Below, piece by piece: positions 40,284 to 53,220 of a DNA stretch of 64,000 nucleotides. A model generated the notes under the pieces. That model was not told the DNA's origin. It saw only the letters and a list, made by a program, of their open reading frames with translations, and ran no database searches. This DNA comes from Rhopalosiphum padi (Eukaryota; Arthropoda; Insecta; Hemiptera; Aphididae), in the NCBI RefSeq assembly GCF_020882245.1, contig NC_083597.1, positions 53,546,152 to 53,610,151 on the forward strand. The letters are read 5' to 3'. Position numbers and translations under genes: made by a program. The first letter of the stretch is position 1, and each line of letters starts with the position of its first letter.

Positions 40284-42544
40284 GTGACAACTGACAATGG
40301 TTCATGTAGGAAATGATTAAATTTTTAATTGGTAATAATGGATTTCATTGTTTTTTTAAAGAATAGAAAATAATAGAATTATTTTAGTGTTTTATTTTTG
40401 GAATATCGCGCGTTTTTATACGAATCGCATTCGCATATCATTTATATATGATTTTTAGATATTCATATATTTTTCATTCTATAATATTTGAGTATAGAAA
40501 CTTAGAAATTCAATTTGTATAGATTGATAGATTTATTTAAAGCACCCGTATGTAATAAATAAAGGTACACTTGGTGTTAAGTGTTAACATTTGAATGGAA
40601 TATTTAGTAAGAAGTATCGATATCTTGTGTAAATGTTGATAAACTATGTATAATGTGTATTATGTATGTAGCTCAATGGTTGTCATGATTTAAGATATTA
40701 TTTAAAATAATAATAGTTATAAAGGGACCAATTGTAGATATTAATATATTATTATGACTGAAATACTGAATTGAGTTCGAAATAATACGACTTAATTGAG
40801 TACAGTTTTTTCTTCAAATTGTTTTATTTTTTCTTTATTTATCTGATACTATTTGGCTGTTTTTGGTGTATATAAGTAGTGGTGAATAACGTAAAATGTA
40901 TGTAAAAACGTTAACTATTTAATATACTTATTTTATACTTATGCATATTGTCGATGTGCCATCTTAATAAACCGCAATGTTGTTTTCTACATTACCGACA
41001 AAGTTGTTCACAGCACATTGGTGTATCGAGGAGGGAAGTGGAGTATTTATTTGTCAGAAGTACATGTTTATTCAATTAGTATTGAATTGGGTGATTCGAC
41101 AATCCGTAATATAATTTTTTGAACTCGATTAGGTAATTTGGGCAACGAAACCACAATTTTAGTTTACGACGTACAACAATATTTGTTTTAGATTCCACTT
41201 GTGTTTGAAATTCAGAAACAATTAATAAGTGGAACGTAACTTAATAATTTTGACCTACACGGCTATACCTACGTCATCGTCATAATATGTTTGTAAAAAA
41301 ATATTATAAACCTGCATTAATCATGATAGTAGATATATTTAGAACTATTTACCTGTTGGATGTTTTATTTTTTTGTTTTTGTCTTTAACGGGAATAGAAC
41401 CCGTATAGTATAATCAAATTCCTTTTTAAACATTTTAATTCGTTTTTAGAACAATTCTGAACGAGTTTTATTTTTATATTTAATATTTTAAGATATAGAA
41501 ACTGAACAGATTTTTATTTAGAATACATGCACAACCTAAAATTAGAGACAAAAAATAATCGATAGGTATATAAAATTAATTGCCACGGCCCACGCCACGA
41601 GTAACTTAACATGCAGTTATTCGGTATATGTGTACATAGATATACATATATAATATGTATTGGTATATTGCAAAAGTTGTTTCTTGCTATAGCTACTTTA
41701 TTTATTTTAAATCAACGGCCAATTTATACAAGTACCTATAAGTATATAATATATATATATAGGTTATAATAATTATAACACCCCCGAAGAAATTTCGAGT
41801 AACGAGGAAAAAATTGTCTTATTATGCACAATTTGTATTGCTATATTTTGTATATCCCTCCGAATTTTTTTTTGTATACATGCCTGCTCAGCACTCCAGT
41901 ATCGTATAATATGTATATATTAATTTATTACATGTTTTATAGTATAATATATTATATTATAATATAAATTATAATGCGTTATCGTAGGTAAGACAAATAC
42001 CTACTGTCTACGCGGCTACGCACCTACACAAATAATAAAATCGCTGAAAGGAATACCAACAACACTATAAAATATAGAGCTATATATTATAGGTAAATAG
42101 GTAATATCGTATAGTATCGTCGTAATAAGTCATGACATCGCATAGCCTAAATAGACACGTTATTATAATATTAGGATAATCCGAAGTAATTTTTTCGTAT
42201 GCTTTTGCGTGACGAATACCAATGACCAATTTTATGGTATAATTTCAAAAGTTTTAAAATCTGTCAATTTCTATAAATACGTTTGAATGGTAATACGACC
42301 CAAGGTCACAAATATACTTTGAAATGTGAAAATAAGTACTTAGTATAAACTTAGAACGTTTATCAGATCACGGAAATCTTAATTTTATTATTTTTACGAT
42401 TTAACATTTAACCATTACACAATAAATAATAAAAAAAAAATTACTAGTCGATAATATTATATTAATTAAATGGACTTCACTAAATGTCCAAATTCTTTAT
42501 TGTAGATAACATCATGCGGTGTTACATATACAATATATTTACGG

Positions 42545-42553
42545 TTATAATGC
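42545..42553 (+). promoter_or_regulatory. proximal upstream element of tRNA-Tyr copy 4
   Basis: TTATAATGC lies at -33 to -25, matching the proximal motif of the other copies. The distal GTGAAAGT motif is absent at -53; only a weak GGTGTTAC is seen near -60. Confidence 0.4.
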
Positions 42554-42577
42554 GTAAAATCAACCCACATTAAACAA

Positions 42578-42667
42578 CCTTCGATAGCTCAGTTGGTAGA
42601 GCGGTGGACTGTAGTGTAAACAATCATAGATATCCATAGGTCGCTGGTTCAAATCCGGCTCGAAGGA
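42578..42667 (+). tRNA. tRNA-Tyr (GTA), copy 4, intron of 17 nt
   Basis: The cloverleaf is complete, with the CCTTCGA/TCGAAGG acceptor stem as in copy 3, anticodon GTA, a 17-nt intron and a mature length of 73 nt. A T6 run ends the unit at 42673. Of the five copies it has the least conserved upstream region. Confidence 0.95.
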
Positions 42668-42672
42668 ACTCA

Positions 42673-42678
42673 TTTTTT
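42673..42678 (+). terminator. Pol III terminator, tRNA-Tyr copy 4
   Basis: T6 run starting six bases after the tRNA 3' end. Confidence 0.8.
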
Positions 42679-45600
42679 GCTAATTTTATCGTATTGTTTT
42701 TAAGCAAATTATTTCATTATTAATATATTTATATTTTTTATTATTTAAATATTTTATCATAAACTCATAGAAGTGAACGAACCAATTTTTTTGTTACATA
42801 TCAATGTATAATTTTTAAATAATGAATCGTATTAATGGATGGGTTTTCTTATATGACAATATTGACATTGCATTTTTAAACAATAACATATAATTTCAAT
42901 GCCATTATTTTCTATTTACGTATTTACAATTTTTCCCAAAAGTAGGTATCATAATATAATCCTAACGGTTTATATACTCGTAATATTCTTATTCTAATAT
43001 TCATTCAAAACACAGCTTAGCGATATAGAAATTTGTTTCATAATTCCAGTAATCTACAGTAATTATTTTTTTTTCATATCTTGCAAATTTTACTCCTTTT
43101 CACATGTTAATGTATATTTTGCTATATCCTTTTTTTTAAGTACATAATATTTTACTTGTATTTTTAAATTGTTAAAAAAAATGTTTAGTGTGGGTACCTA
43201 AAAAAGAATATTCAATGAAATTAGTGTGGGTCGTGTTATCCCTGTTTGCGAGAATATTTGTAGTTGAAATTATTAACCACCCGACCACCGATATACTTAT
43301 ATCTACACACAGACTGCATATTACCTATATTGTATGATTCTTACACAGTTATACACTTATACGGGTCACGCCGTCACGGGGGATATCAATCATTGTTATG
43401 TTAAGTCTTGTTTGTCAATTTTATATCTTTTTAACAATTTTTTTATATCCCTTTTTATCTAATATGGTTATTGCTTAGGTATTATTTTCCCCGTTTGTAC
43501 CAAAATTTATGTTTGAGATTAGTAGCCAAAGTCTTATATTTGCATTTATTTATTTTAAATATAATAATAAATTGTTCATATTTAAAAATATTAATTAATA
43601 ATATTATCTACCAAAAAAATAATATTTTTCTTATAGTGTAGTCAAAATGTTTTAGTTTTTAAGGCATATTTCAAGAGCATATTTAGTGATTAAATAGAAT
43701 ATAAATAAATGCATATTTTATAATTTTATAATATTATGGAACGAATAATAAAATTCTTTGATAATGTCTATTTTAAAATTCAAAAAAAAAAACACTATTT
43801 TTTTCGATTGGAGAAACATCGATTGTTTTTAGACCATATAGTACTATTATAATATAAATTCTAAATAGTAAATACTTTAGTAAACTTCAGTTTCCTACAT
43901 AAGTTAATGCCGCTAACGTTAGTAATATGATATGAGTTGTATAATAGATCAGCACCGTTGCTGCGAACTATAGAGGTAATGACCTACATAATTATTATTG
44001 TACCAAACTATTTATTGCTCATATAGATGTGTAATAAATGAATGTATTATTAATTATTATCGTTACATATACAATAATTTTGATAATTTTCTTATACAAA
44101 TGCGTTTTATATACCTAAAATTACTTTATAAAAATACTTTTTTTTTTTTAATTTCAACGATAACGTCGTGGTAAACATTACATTCACGTTACAAATACAT
44201 TTTGCTAGAGAAAAAAAATCACTAAACTTTTTATTATTTATTACCGATTGGCTGTTATTTATACGTCGAGTTTAACAGCAAACTATACGAAAAGTATTTT
44301 TGATATTTGGAATACTCGCGTTCGCATACATTGGATTTATTGTTGTTGAACAAAATGCGATTTGCTATACGTTTCGATCAAAACTCAAAAACCGATATTA
44401 CGGAAGTACGGACAATACTTTTAACCGACTATAATACATGTTACATATAATATTATTATATACATATGTATAATATATGTACGTAGCCGCAAGCTCACAA
44501 ATATGGTACATGAATGTAGAATGACAAGGATGGGTAGGCACTAGGCATGTATTGTATTATTATTTATTATACACGGAATAGGAATATATCACGAGAAAAA
44601 ATGTAGACATTAAAACTATGTTTATACGGCTATGTAGATCTTTATAATTTAGCGAAAATCAACTGTGATTATACCTTTCCAATTTAGTTAAATTTAATTA
44701 GATTATTCTCTAATTGTAGTCTATATTATGTTTCATTTTTAATGGTCTATAATATGTTATATAATTATGACGTTTACAAACAAATTTAATTTATAACGGA
44801 AAATTTTACACACAAAAAAAATTAATAATTTATCAACGCAATGAATCCAGGAATCCGGGAACCCTGGAACCCTTGAGTGTTTGTACCCCAATTCCCAAAG
44901 GGTTTTTTATTTTCCTAGGATTTTTTTCAAAGGTACCTATTATTATCCTAAGAAAATTATACTTATGTGGGGGGAAACGATTAGCCAATACCACGCAGTA
45001 TTGATTTTCTGTGTACTTAAAGGTATAACGCGTGTATGCCTAAATCTATCCGCCTATTTATAACCATATAATATTCATATCATTAAAGTTTCTGAATAAC
45101 TGCAGCTTATCAAACCCACTTATTAAAAATTAATATTTTAAACTGTTTCATATTTGAATGACTTATTGTGCAATAAATTATAAATTATAATATTAGGTAC
45201 TATAGAAGATATTATAATGTGACACACTGACATCTGCGGACCGCAGGCTGCAGTACCTAATTGTTCATAATTTTATGTATAATCGTTCATTACGCATTAT
45301 TTAGTTATAATATTATTAGGTATGTTCTAAAAATAATATTTTAAAAGTACATACTTAATATTATATATAATTCTAACAAGTAATAGTAAATCAAATAGTA
45401 TTATATTCTATTAAGCATCTTTTAGAAATAAATACCATGTTATTGATTATTGTAAGTATCAATTGATATTCATTTGTATTTCACTTGGTTAATGCGGCGT
45501 TTTGAAATGTTTATTTTCGAGTACCTATTGGCTATTATACACAATACACTTACACATAATATCATAGCGTTTACAAACCAAATTATTAATTAATATTTCA

Positions 45601-46238
45601 TACAGAATGCCACGTTAACTATAAGTATATAAATATACAATTCAACTATAGTCTACTTACATACATATATGATATATCTGCTGCCCTCTTCATTGTTGGC
45701 GACTTTAACTAATTACCAAATACAATAGTTGTATCTATAGCTTTATAATATTAATATTTTGACCGAAAAAATTTAAGGCAAACAATACTTAATATGTATA
45801 TACATTTGATTTTGTTATACAACAGGAAATATAGCTAAAAATATATGATAACTAATCCACTTTCAAATTATTTTTTTCCTTAAAGAATTCACCACCTTAA
45901 TGTATAGTTATACATTTTTTTTTGACGATTGATAATAATTGTCAACTTTATTATGACGCATTAAGAGTAAACATTTTGTACTCGTAATAATTCTAAACAC
46001 TATATTTTTCGCCAGAAATTTCCCCGCTTATTATGTACTATGTGTACATAGTAAGTCAATATCCATCGCCCATCAATCGGGTGCAACATAATAATTATAC
46101 ATGTCGCAGCGATACGTCGAGCAAATACATGACATAGGTACACACGTAGATATTAAGATTATGACGATTTTTGCTTTCAAAAATAATATTATTTAAACTG
46201 CATAATATTATACATATAAATTATAAATCGTGCAAACG

Positions 46239-46267
46239 GTGAAAGTACGAACAAGTTGTTTAAGTGC
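46239..46267 (+). promoter_or_regulatory. upstream elements of tRNA-Tyr copy 5
   Basis: GTGAAAGT starts at -53 and TTTAAGTGC lies at -33 to -25, the same spacing as copy 1. GTGCAAAC just upstream is shared with copy 2. Confidence 0.5.
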
Positions 46268-46291
46268 ATTAACGAGCAACTCTCTTTCCAT

Positions 46292-46384
46292 CCTTCGGTA
46301 GCTCAGTTGGTAGAGCGGTGGACTGTAGTGTAAAATTTAATCATGGATATCCATAGGTCGCTGGTTCAAATCCGGCCCGAAGGA
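46292..46384 (+). tRNA. tRNA-Tyr (GTA), copy 5, intron of 20 nt
   Basis: The cloverleaf is complete, with the CCTTCGG/CCGAAGG acceptor stem, anticodon GTA and the longest intron of the five (20 nt); mature length is 73 nt. A T7 run at 46390 should stop Pol III. Confidence 0.95.
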
Positions 46385-46389
46385 AGCAA

Positions 46390-46396
46390 TTTTTTT
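46390..46396 (+). terminator. Pol III terminator, tRNA-Tyr copy 5
   Basis: T7 run starting six bases after the tRNA 3' end. Confidence 0.8.
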
Positions 46397-49300
46397 CTAA
46401 TTCGATTTCGTGAATATTTTATCGTTTATGAGCAGAAAAATATACATTATTATTATTATTTATGTCCGGTTGTCGGATCGTCGCCATCGTCATTTTAAAG
46501 TATCAACCTCGATGGTGTTCCCGTGCGGGTGTTCAAATTGATTATTACCAAAAAGTAAAACTTTAAAAGTTTGTAACAAGTATATTTGGGAAGTTTTTTC
46601 ACTTTTAAATGTACAACGGAGAGTCAAGTGACATTTTGAATTTATAATAATAGGTACTTATAATTTAGCTATTATATATTATTATAACATTTTTGGGCAT
46701 TAACGACTTAAAAAATTAAATTAAATGTAACCTAAAGATTTTTTCACTTTTATTGACTTAGCTTTTAATATTATATATTTTTATTGATAGTAAATTAATG
46801 AATAACGAGTTACTTTCAATAAAATTCAAGTTACGTTTATTTATAAATGATTAAATAATAATTATAAAAAAATATTAAAATGATTATTGATGGTATACAT
46901 ACTATAATAGGAAATAAAAAATGTAATATTCTTAAATGTACTTCTTTTTTCCATTAGCCAGAGAAGTTGTTTAATTAAAATAACTTATTTTCGCTACAAT
47001 TATCACTATTGGTTATTTATATACATATTAAAAAAAAAATTCCTTACTTAAATTAATGCTAGTTAATTGTTGGTTTCTATAGCCATACACATCTTATTAT
47101 GTTTAACTAATGGATTTTATTGATTTAACATTCAACATTTTTTCTTCACTTTCTAGTGAATAATACTGTTCATCTCAATAATATGTATATATGGATAAAT
47201 ATGACTACTACGCACCCCTGCGCCGCGCGCCGTGCTCGGCGTGTCCCAGCATATCGTATAATTAATATGCGCCTAAAATATCGTTTTCCCATCTATTATT
47301 ATAGTTGGTGTGTCGTGTGTATATTATAATTTATAGCATGTGCGTGGTAAATTCGCTATTATTATAATATCATGCATATACATTATAAATTTTATATTTA
47401 TATTTTATACGCTTGCCGCGTTTTGAATTCGGATTGGCAATAAGTACCTCGAAATCTATAACACAGACTCAATGGCGCAATTCTAGGAGACTTATCACTT
47501 ATACTATCATGCGCCCCACGGATTTACAATTAGCACAGCCCCCCCCCCCCCCAATATTTGAACTAAACTTGGGTAACATCACTCGGATATTATGTGTATT
47601 ATATTTTATTACAACAATAATACAGAATGATTATTCTATCGATGGCTATAGGTTTTATAAATTGGAAATTGTGTTAGACACTTTTAAACGTAAATAACAA
47701 AATAATTAATGATTAAATTGATCATAGAAAAATTTAAAATAGTACATTAGAAATAAAAATAATTTAAATATTTTTTGTATTACCTGTGCGATATTGCTTG
47801 GTCCACACTCCACAATAAAAGAATCACTTCGTATATCTGCACTGAGAATATAGTTTTTAACATACGTAGTTTTATTTTTATAGCTGTATTTCCCCGGCTA
47901 AATTATTAGAACTTCACTAGTTTTCTATTGCGTGAAAATATCGCGGCACTACTATTGGATATGATTGAAATGTAAAAAAAACGAGTTCACGTGTTGGTCG
48001 TATGGTACATATCTGTCGTATAATAGGTACTTTAGGTTGATAAGTCGCAGATCTTTTCATCACAATAACTGGATTAAAAACGGAATTTACAATAATAACT
48101 ATTGTTTATTACGTATATTGCGATTTTCGATATAGGTAATTAATTAATACCCAAACATTTGATGAATACCCATTCGTCGGGGATACCTACAAAACCTGAT
48201 GTTTATACAGATTACAGACCACAATGACACTACACGGCGTCCAGCGCTTACGAGATATTATGGAGTGTAAAATACAGTGATACATGATAAAAGTTTTCAT
48301 TTAACAATATAATTTTCATAATAATATAATATACTACGAGTGCGACCATTTGTATTATCGACAAAGACACGTCCTTGTTTGACGATAATAATTGACGGAA
48401 AATCCTCTATACATGACTCTTGGTCTTGAGAAGAGCTCAACACAGTTATTGTACTACGGGATAAGAAATTTTCTTAAAAATTAAAAAATACATTATTATT
48501 TATTTTATTACAACATTTTACAAATAAAACGACAAAACATTTAAAAAATACTTTTAAATACTAGTCTATGAATAATGAATATACATTTTTTTTAAGTAGA
48601 AATGTGGCTATGTACAAATATTGTTATATAATGATTATGAATGTTTTATTTTCAATTGAATGAAGACAAATAGTAATGTATATAATATATACATATATAT
48701 ATATATATAATTTATACTGTAAAAGTATGTTATGATTTTGTATTTTTAAGTATAAAACCGCTAAATAAATATTTAAAATTTATGATAATTGGAATTTTAT
48801 CATATACACTGGTTATTACTCTATTTAAAATGTAATAGTCTAATATAATACGAAAATATGTGTATAATAATTTTCCGCGTGGTTTTATAAAACAAACTGT
48901 ATCATTCTAGTTCGGAAACCAATGCTACTCGAAAACGCATATTTCATCGCAAAGAATAAAATGCATATTTTAACATTTTGGTTTTTGTAGTTATCATCCA
49001 AGTGTGTTTTCGATTCGTCTATAGGTAACGTAAATAATTATTTTAATTATTATACTTGGAAAATTCTAAAAATTGGAATAGACCCGTTCAAAAGCGTATT
49101 TTAACAATAAGCACTACGTATCATAATATAGTATGTAATATTTTTATAAGCTTAAAATTATGTATATTTAAATTTACTTACCAAATACCACAAAAACGTC
49201 GACACTGTTTTTTTTTTACTTTCTATAATGAAAACAAAAAAAAATACTAACCATTTTCGGCACTATGGTTGATTTTATCAACAACGTGAAGCACATAGCC

Positions 49301-50706
49301 ACATAGGTAATAGTTGGTATTATTGTATAGCTTATTGCTAGACGGTAGATATAAATATATAATAATTGTTATAAACTATTGAAATAATATATTATAATTC
49401 ATAATATGCACATACGATATAAAGTGGAAATACGTCATAATGTATTTGCGGTCGTCCGTTTTGTTCCGTGATAATAATATATTATACAATATTATAATAT
49501 AATATTAAGAACTAGGATATCGTACGACTCGTTTGTTTTATTTTGGATGAGTGTTTGCGAGTCGTTCTGTGGCGATGTTAGAAGCGGTTGGGGTACCTAT
49601 ATTATTATGGAGTTCGTCTTGGAATGGAAATTTGTCTACGGAAAACTTGTTACTGTAGACGATTTGTTATTGAGGTTGACACATTAACATATAACACGCT
49701 GTAAAATGAAATATACGAACAAAATATATTTGGTTGTGTTCGAAAAATACAGACTGGAAGATATTTTTCATAGAACATTCTCTAACGAGGATTTTTACAG
49801 TAATTTATTTTTGTCGGTTTTTTTCCTTACTTTATATATATATAGTTTTTTTTATTATTATATCGTTGTCGTTGTTTTAGTTCACTCGAGATAGAATATT
49901 TCAGCAGGGCGGTGTTGGTTTTTCGCTCCGACTGCACTCGCAATACATTATTAATTAACACTGCACTTGTTTTAAACAACAACAACAATAATAATAATAA
50001 TAAAAATCACTATTAATAATTACATTTTACGCGAATGTTAAAATATTTTAGTTCACTTAACCTGTACAGTGTCAGTGTATACGTGTAATAGCTTAAAATT
50101 ATATTATTATAGTAAAGTAGCATTTGTTTCAATAATATTATTATTTATAATATAAAGTTTATTTATAATATATATTATATAATATGTCTTCTATAAAAAA
50201 ACGCGTATTTCTCATTAGAGCAAATTGGGATCGGAGTCGTATTTAGGAAGTCTGAAAGGAGCAATTGCCTTGGTCATAACATTTAGGAGGGGGGAACTGA
50301 ACGCTGAAATACTTTAAGAAAAAAGTTTCTAGATGATTTATAAAAACATAAAATTTACGATTACTTATTATAAAATCCACACACATTGAAAAATCGAGGG
50401 TCACTAAATAGTAAATACACTTATAATTGCCTATATAATCAAATATTAATACTACCACTATCATTAATTTACTCGACAAACTTTTGCAATTACTAATTTT
50501 CGTTTTTCCCGACGATTATAATATAAAATGTTATTATTTATTGATGTACCTATCATAAATTATACTTATACTTATTCAAAATTTAGTTGCATTAGTACTA
50601 TCGATGAACTTGGACGTTTATTTCGCCGTCTGCTTTTATCAGTGTTTTCACAAGTATAATAATAGTGTAACCGAAATATTTTATCTTGATAATTTTTACC
50701 TTAATT

Positions 50707-50880
50707 CAACATGCTGCGTATTCATTATGTATAGAAGAAATATTTGATGGAGACGAAGTGAAATGCTCAAATTGTAAAGAATTTCTACACTTCTCTTGTG
50801 TAAAATTTAGCGAAGCTTATTTTTAAAAGTTGAACTTCGAACTTAAGCAAAATAGTGCTGTGCAAAATGTAAACTGATTG
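50707..50880 (+). pseudogene. LINE ORF1 PHD-finger remnant
   Basis: One frame reads IEEIFDGDEVKCSNCKEFLH followed by FSCVKFSEAYF and a stop; further on another frame supplies CCAKCKL. This is the CxxC-HxxC-CxxC end of a PHD-type finger. The first cysteine pair is reduced to a single Cys and the frame is broken, so it is not functional. Confidence 0.6.
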
Positions 50881-50939
50881 CAATAAGTTGGAAATAGTTT
50901 TGTTGGCTCTAATGAAATGTTGTCGAGTTTTAACTGTTT

Positions 50940-51105
50940 CTATAATGTTTATGAGCAACCAGTTTAATGATCTTGAGAAACAACTAGAAGAGATTCTAAC
51001 AACGGTTAATGATTTAAAAAAAGATGAAAACAATAAGTTGAACTTTGATCTAAATTTGTTATCAAGATGAGTCAATAATTTAGAAACAATCGCTTGTGAA
51101 TTATG
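50940..51105 (+). pseudogene. LINE ORF1 coiled-coil remnant
   Basis: The frame SNQFNDLEKQLEEILTTVND, followed by LKKDENNKLNFDLNLLSR, has heptad-like leucines. After one TGA it resumes with VNNLETIACELCRNNKCP. It lies directly downstream of the PHD remnant, the usual order in PHD-containing LINE ORF1 proteins. Confidence 0.55.
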
Positions 51106-52299
51106 TAGAAATAACAAGTGTCCTGGAAATAAAAAAAAAATGAAGACTATTGTAAAAAAGTTAAAAATATTGAGTTTAGTTTGAGTCTAAATTTACTAAT
51201 ATCAAAAATTGTTCGTGTTCACTTATTCATTTTAATACCTAATAAAGTAATAAATCTAAGAAAATTATCGCTGAAACAATTTCATTTGAAAATAAAAAAC
51301 AGCTTATGGAATTGTCGAAAAAGAAGAAATTAAATTTAAAAAATGTGAACGAAAACTGCCAACTGGAGAGGTAATAGTTAATAATTTGTTTTAAGACTAG
51401 AATTTTTGCAAAAGAAATATGTTTAAATTTGTATGATTTAAAAATTAAAGAAAGTTTACATAAAAGAACGAAGATTCTTAATTATTTATTATACACGATG
51501 GAAATTACTTGTCAAATCTTTATTAGTTTTGTACACATAATGTAAAGCAAAGTTTATCTCTAAATGTTTGATACAGATATAAACTTATTAAATAGGATAG
51601 ATTTTTAGATTTTAAGACACAGTACTTCATATAAATCTCAGATCATTATAAATAAAATTTAATTAATAACTTGCCTAATAAAATATTTGGTTGAAATATA
51701 AAAAGTAATAATGCTATTTTTGATGAATTTATTTTATTTTTAGAAAGTGATATATACGGTAAGAACTTTGAATTATATTTACACAAACCTGGCATGATAT
51801 TCATTTGTGTGTTTTTCTAATTCCTGGATACGAAATGTTTTAATGTTAAAACAAATCCAAATAACTGCGTCTTGACATTCTCGACTCTACTTTTTTATAA
51901 TTTGTGTGTATAGATTTCCATTCAGTGATGTTTATGTCTGACAATACTTGAAAATATATTAGATTCCATTAAATGTAGCAATGAACATATTACAATATTG
52001 TTGAAGACCATGAATATAAATATAATAGGGTGTGATCATGGTGATATTTCATAGATACTTGGATAATATTGTATATTCTTTCAGAGTATGTCGTTTAGTC
52101 GCATATAGATTTGTACCCGAAAACTTAAGCTAATACAAAACATTCATTTTCAGATCATGTTTTTGTCAAAAATAATTGCAATAAAAACACTCAAACACTA
52201 ATATAAACACAGGAGTTATAGTAGATATTACAAACCAATAACCATTACTCTACTATTATAGAAATAGATATAAATGTAACGATAAATCCTAATGATAAA

Positions 52300-53220
52300 G
52301 TTTTAAACATAATCAACTACAATAAATTGAACAATATATTTGTTAAAGATAAGTGGTCTGATATATATAATGAAAATAATGTCAATGTATGTGTTGATTC
52401 ATTACTAAATAGAATAAGTGTGGCCATTGAAATGTCAACAACAACAAAAAAGTAATTAACCCTACAAATAAACATTTAAAAGAATAGATGTCTTTCGGAT
52501 TACTCTGTTCTTCGAGGCATAAACAACAATTATCAGTTCAAGTTAGAAAACATTCAAATAATTATAAGCTTTTCACTTCTTTTACTAAATATAAAAATAA
52601 ATTTACATACATTTTAAGAGAAGCTAAATTTAATTTTTATAAAAATAAATTTAAAGAAATGTTTAATAGCCTTAAATGAAAAGTTATGAAAGGTAATGAA
52701 AGAGGTTGTAGATTCCATAAAACATGGGAATGATAAAATTAAAATAGTTAAAGAAAATGATAATATTATTGGTACTAAGTACTAACGAAATACCAATCAA
52801 AGTCTTATCTAGGTATCTAGCATGTTTTTTACTAGTATAGGTAAAAATCTTGCAAACAGTATCACGTCTAGTTTCGGTTGTACAGAATACTCAATGAATG
52901 AAATATTTGTTCTCTATTTTAATGAACAAAAGTGTTCTTAAGTAAATTATAAGGAACTTTAAAAACAAAACAACTGTGAGTTTTCATGGTGTATTTATAA
53001 AACATTTGAGATGTGTAGCTGAAAATATTGTTAATCATCTAACACATCTATACAATCAAAGTATAAATGAAACTTTATTTACAGATAAATTTAAATTAGC
53101 AATAGTTTAACTTTTATATAAAAAATGTAGATAAACAAATCATTAACAACTATAGGCCTATTTCTAAATTCTATGTTCTGAAATTTTTTCTAAAATATTT
53201 GAAAAAATTGTTAAAAAAGA
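52300..53220 (+). pseudogene. LINE ORF2 remnant (connector and reverse transcriptase start)
   Basis: Open pieces in shifting frames match the region between endonuclease and RT: INYNKLNNIFVKDKWSDIY, then the basic helix YKNKFTYILREAKFNFYKNK, then MFFTSIGKNLANSITSSFG, then INNYRPISKFYVL. The YADD-containing catalytic palm could not be found, so the RT is truncated or eroded. Confidence 0.65.

Noticed and set aside
41388..41404. GGGAATAGAACCCGT, resembling a tRNA T-arm on the minus strand.
   Set aside because: No acceptor stem, D-arm or anticodon arm can be built around it.
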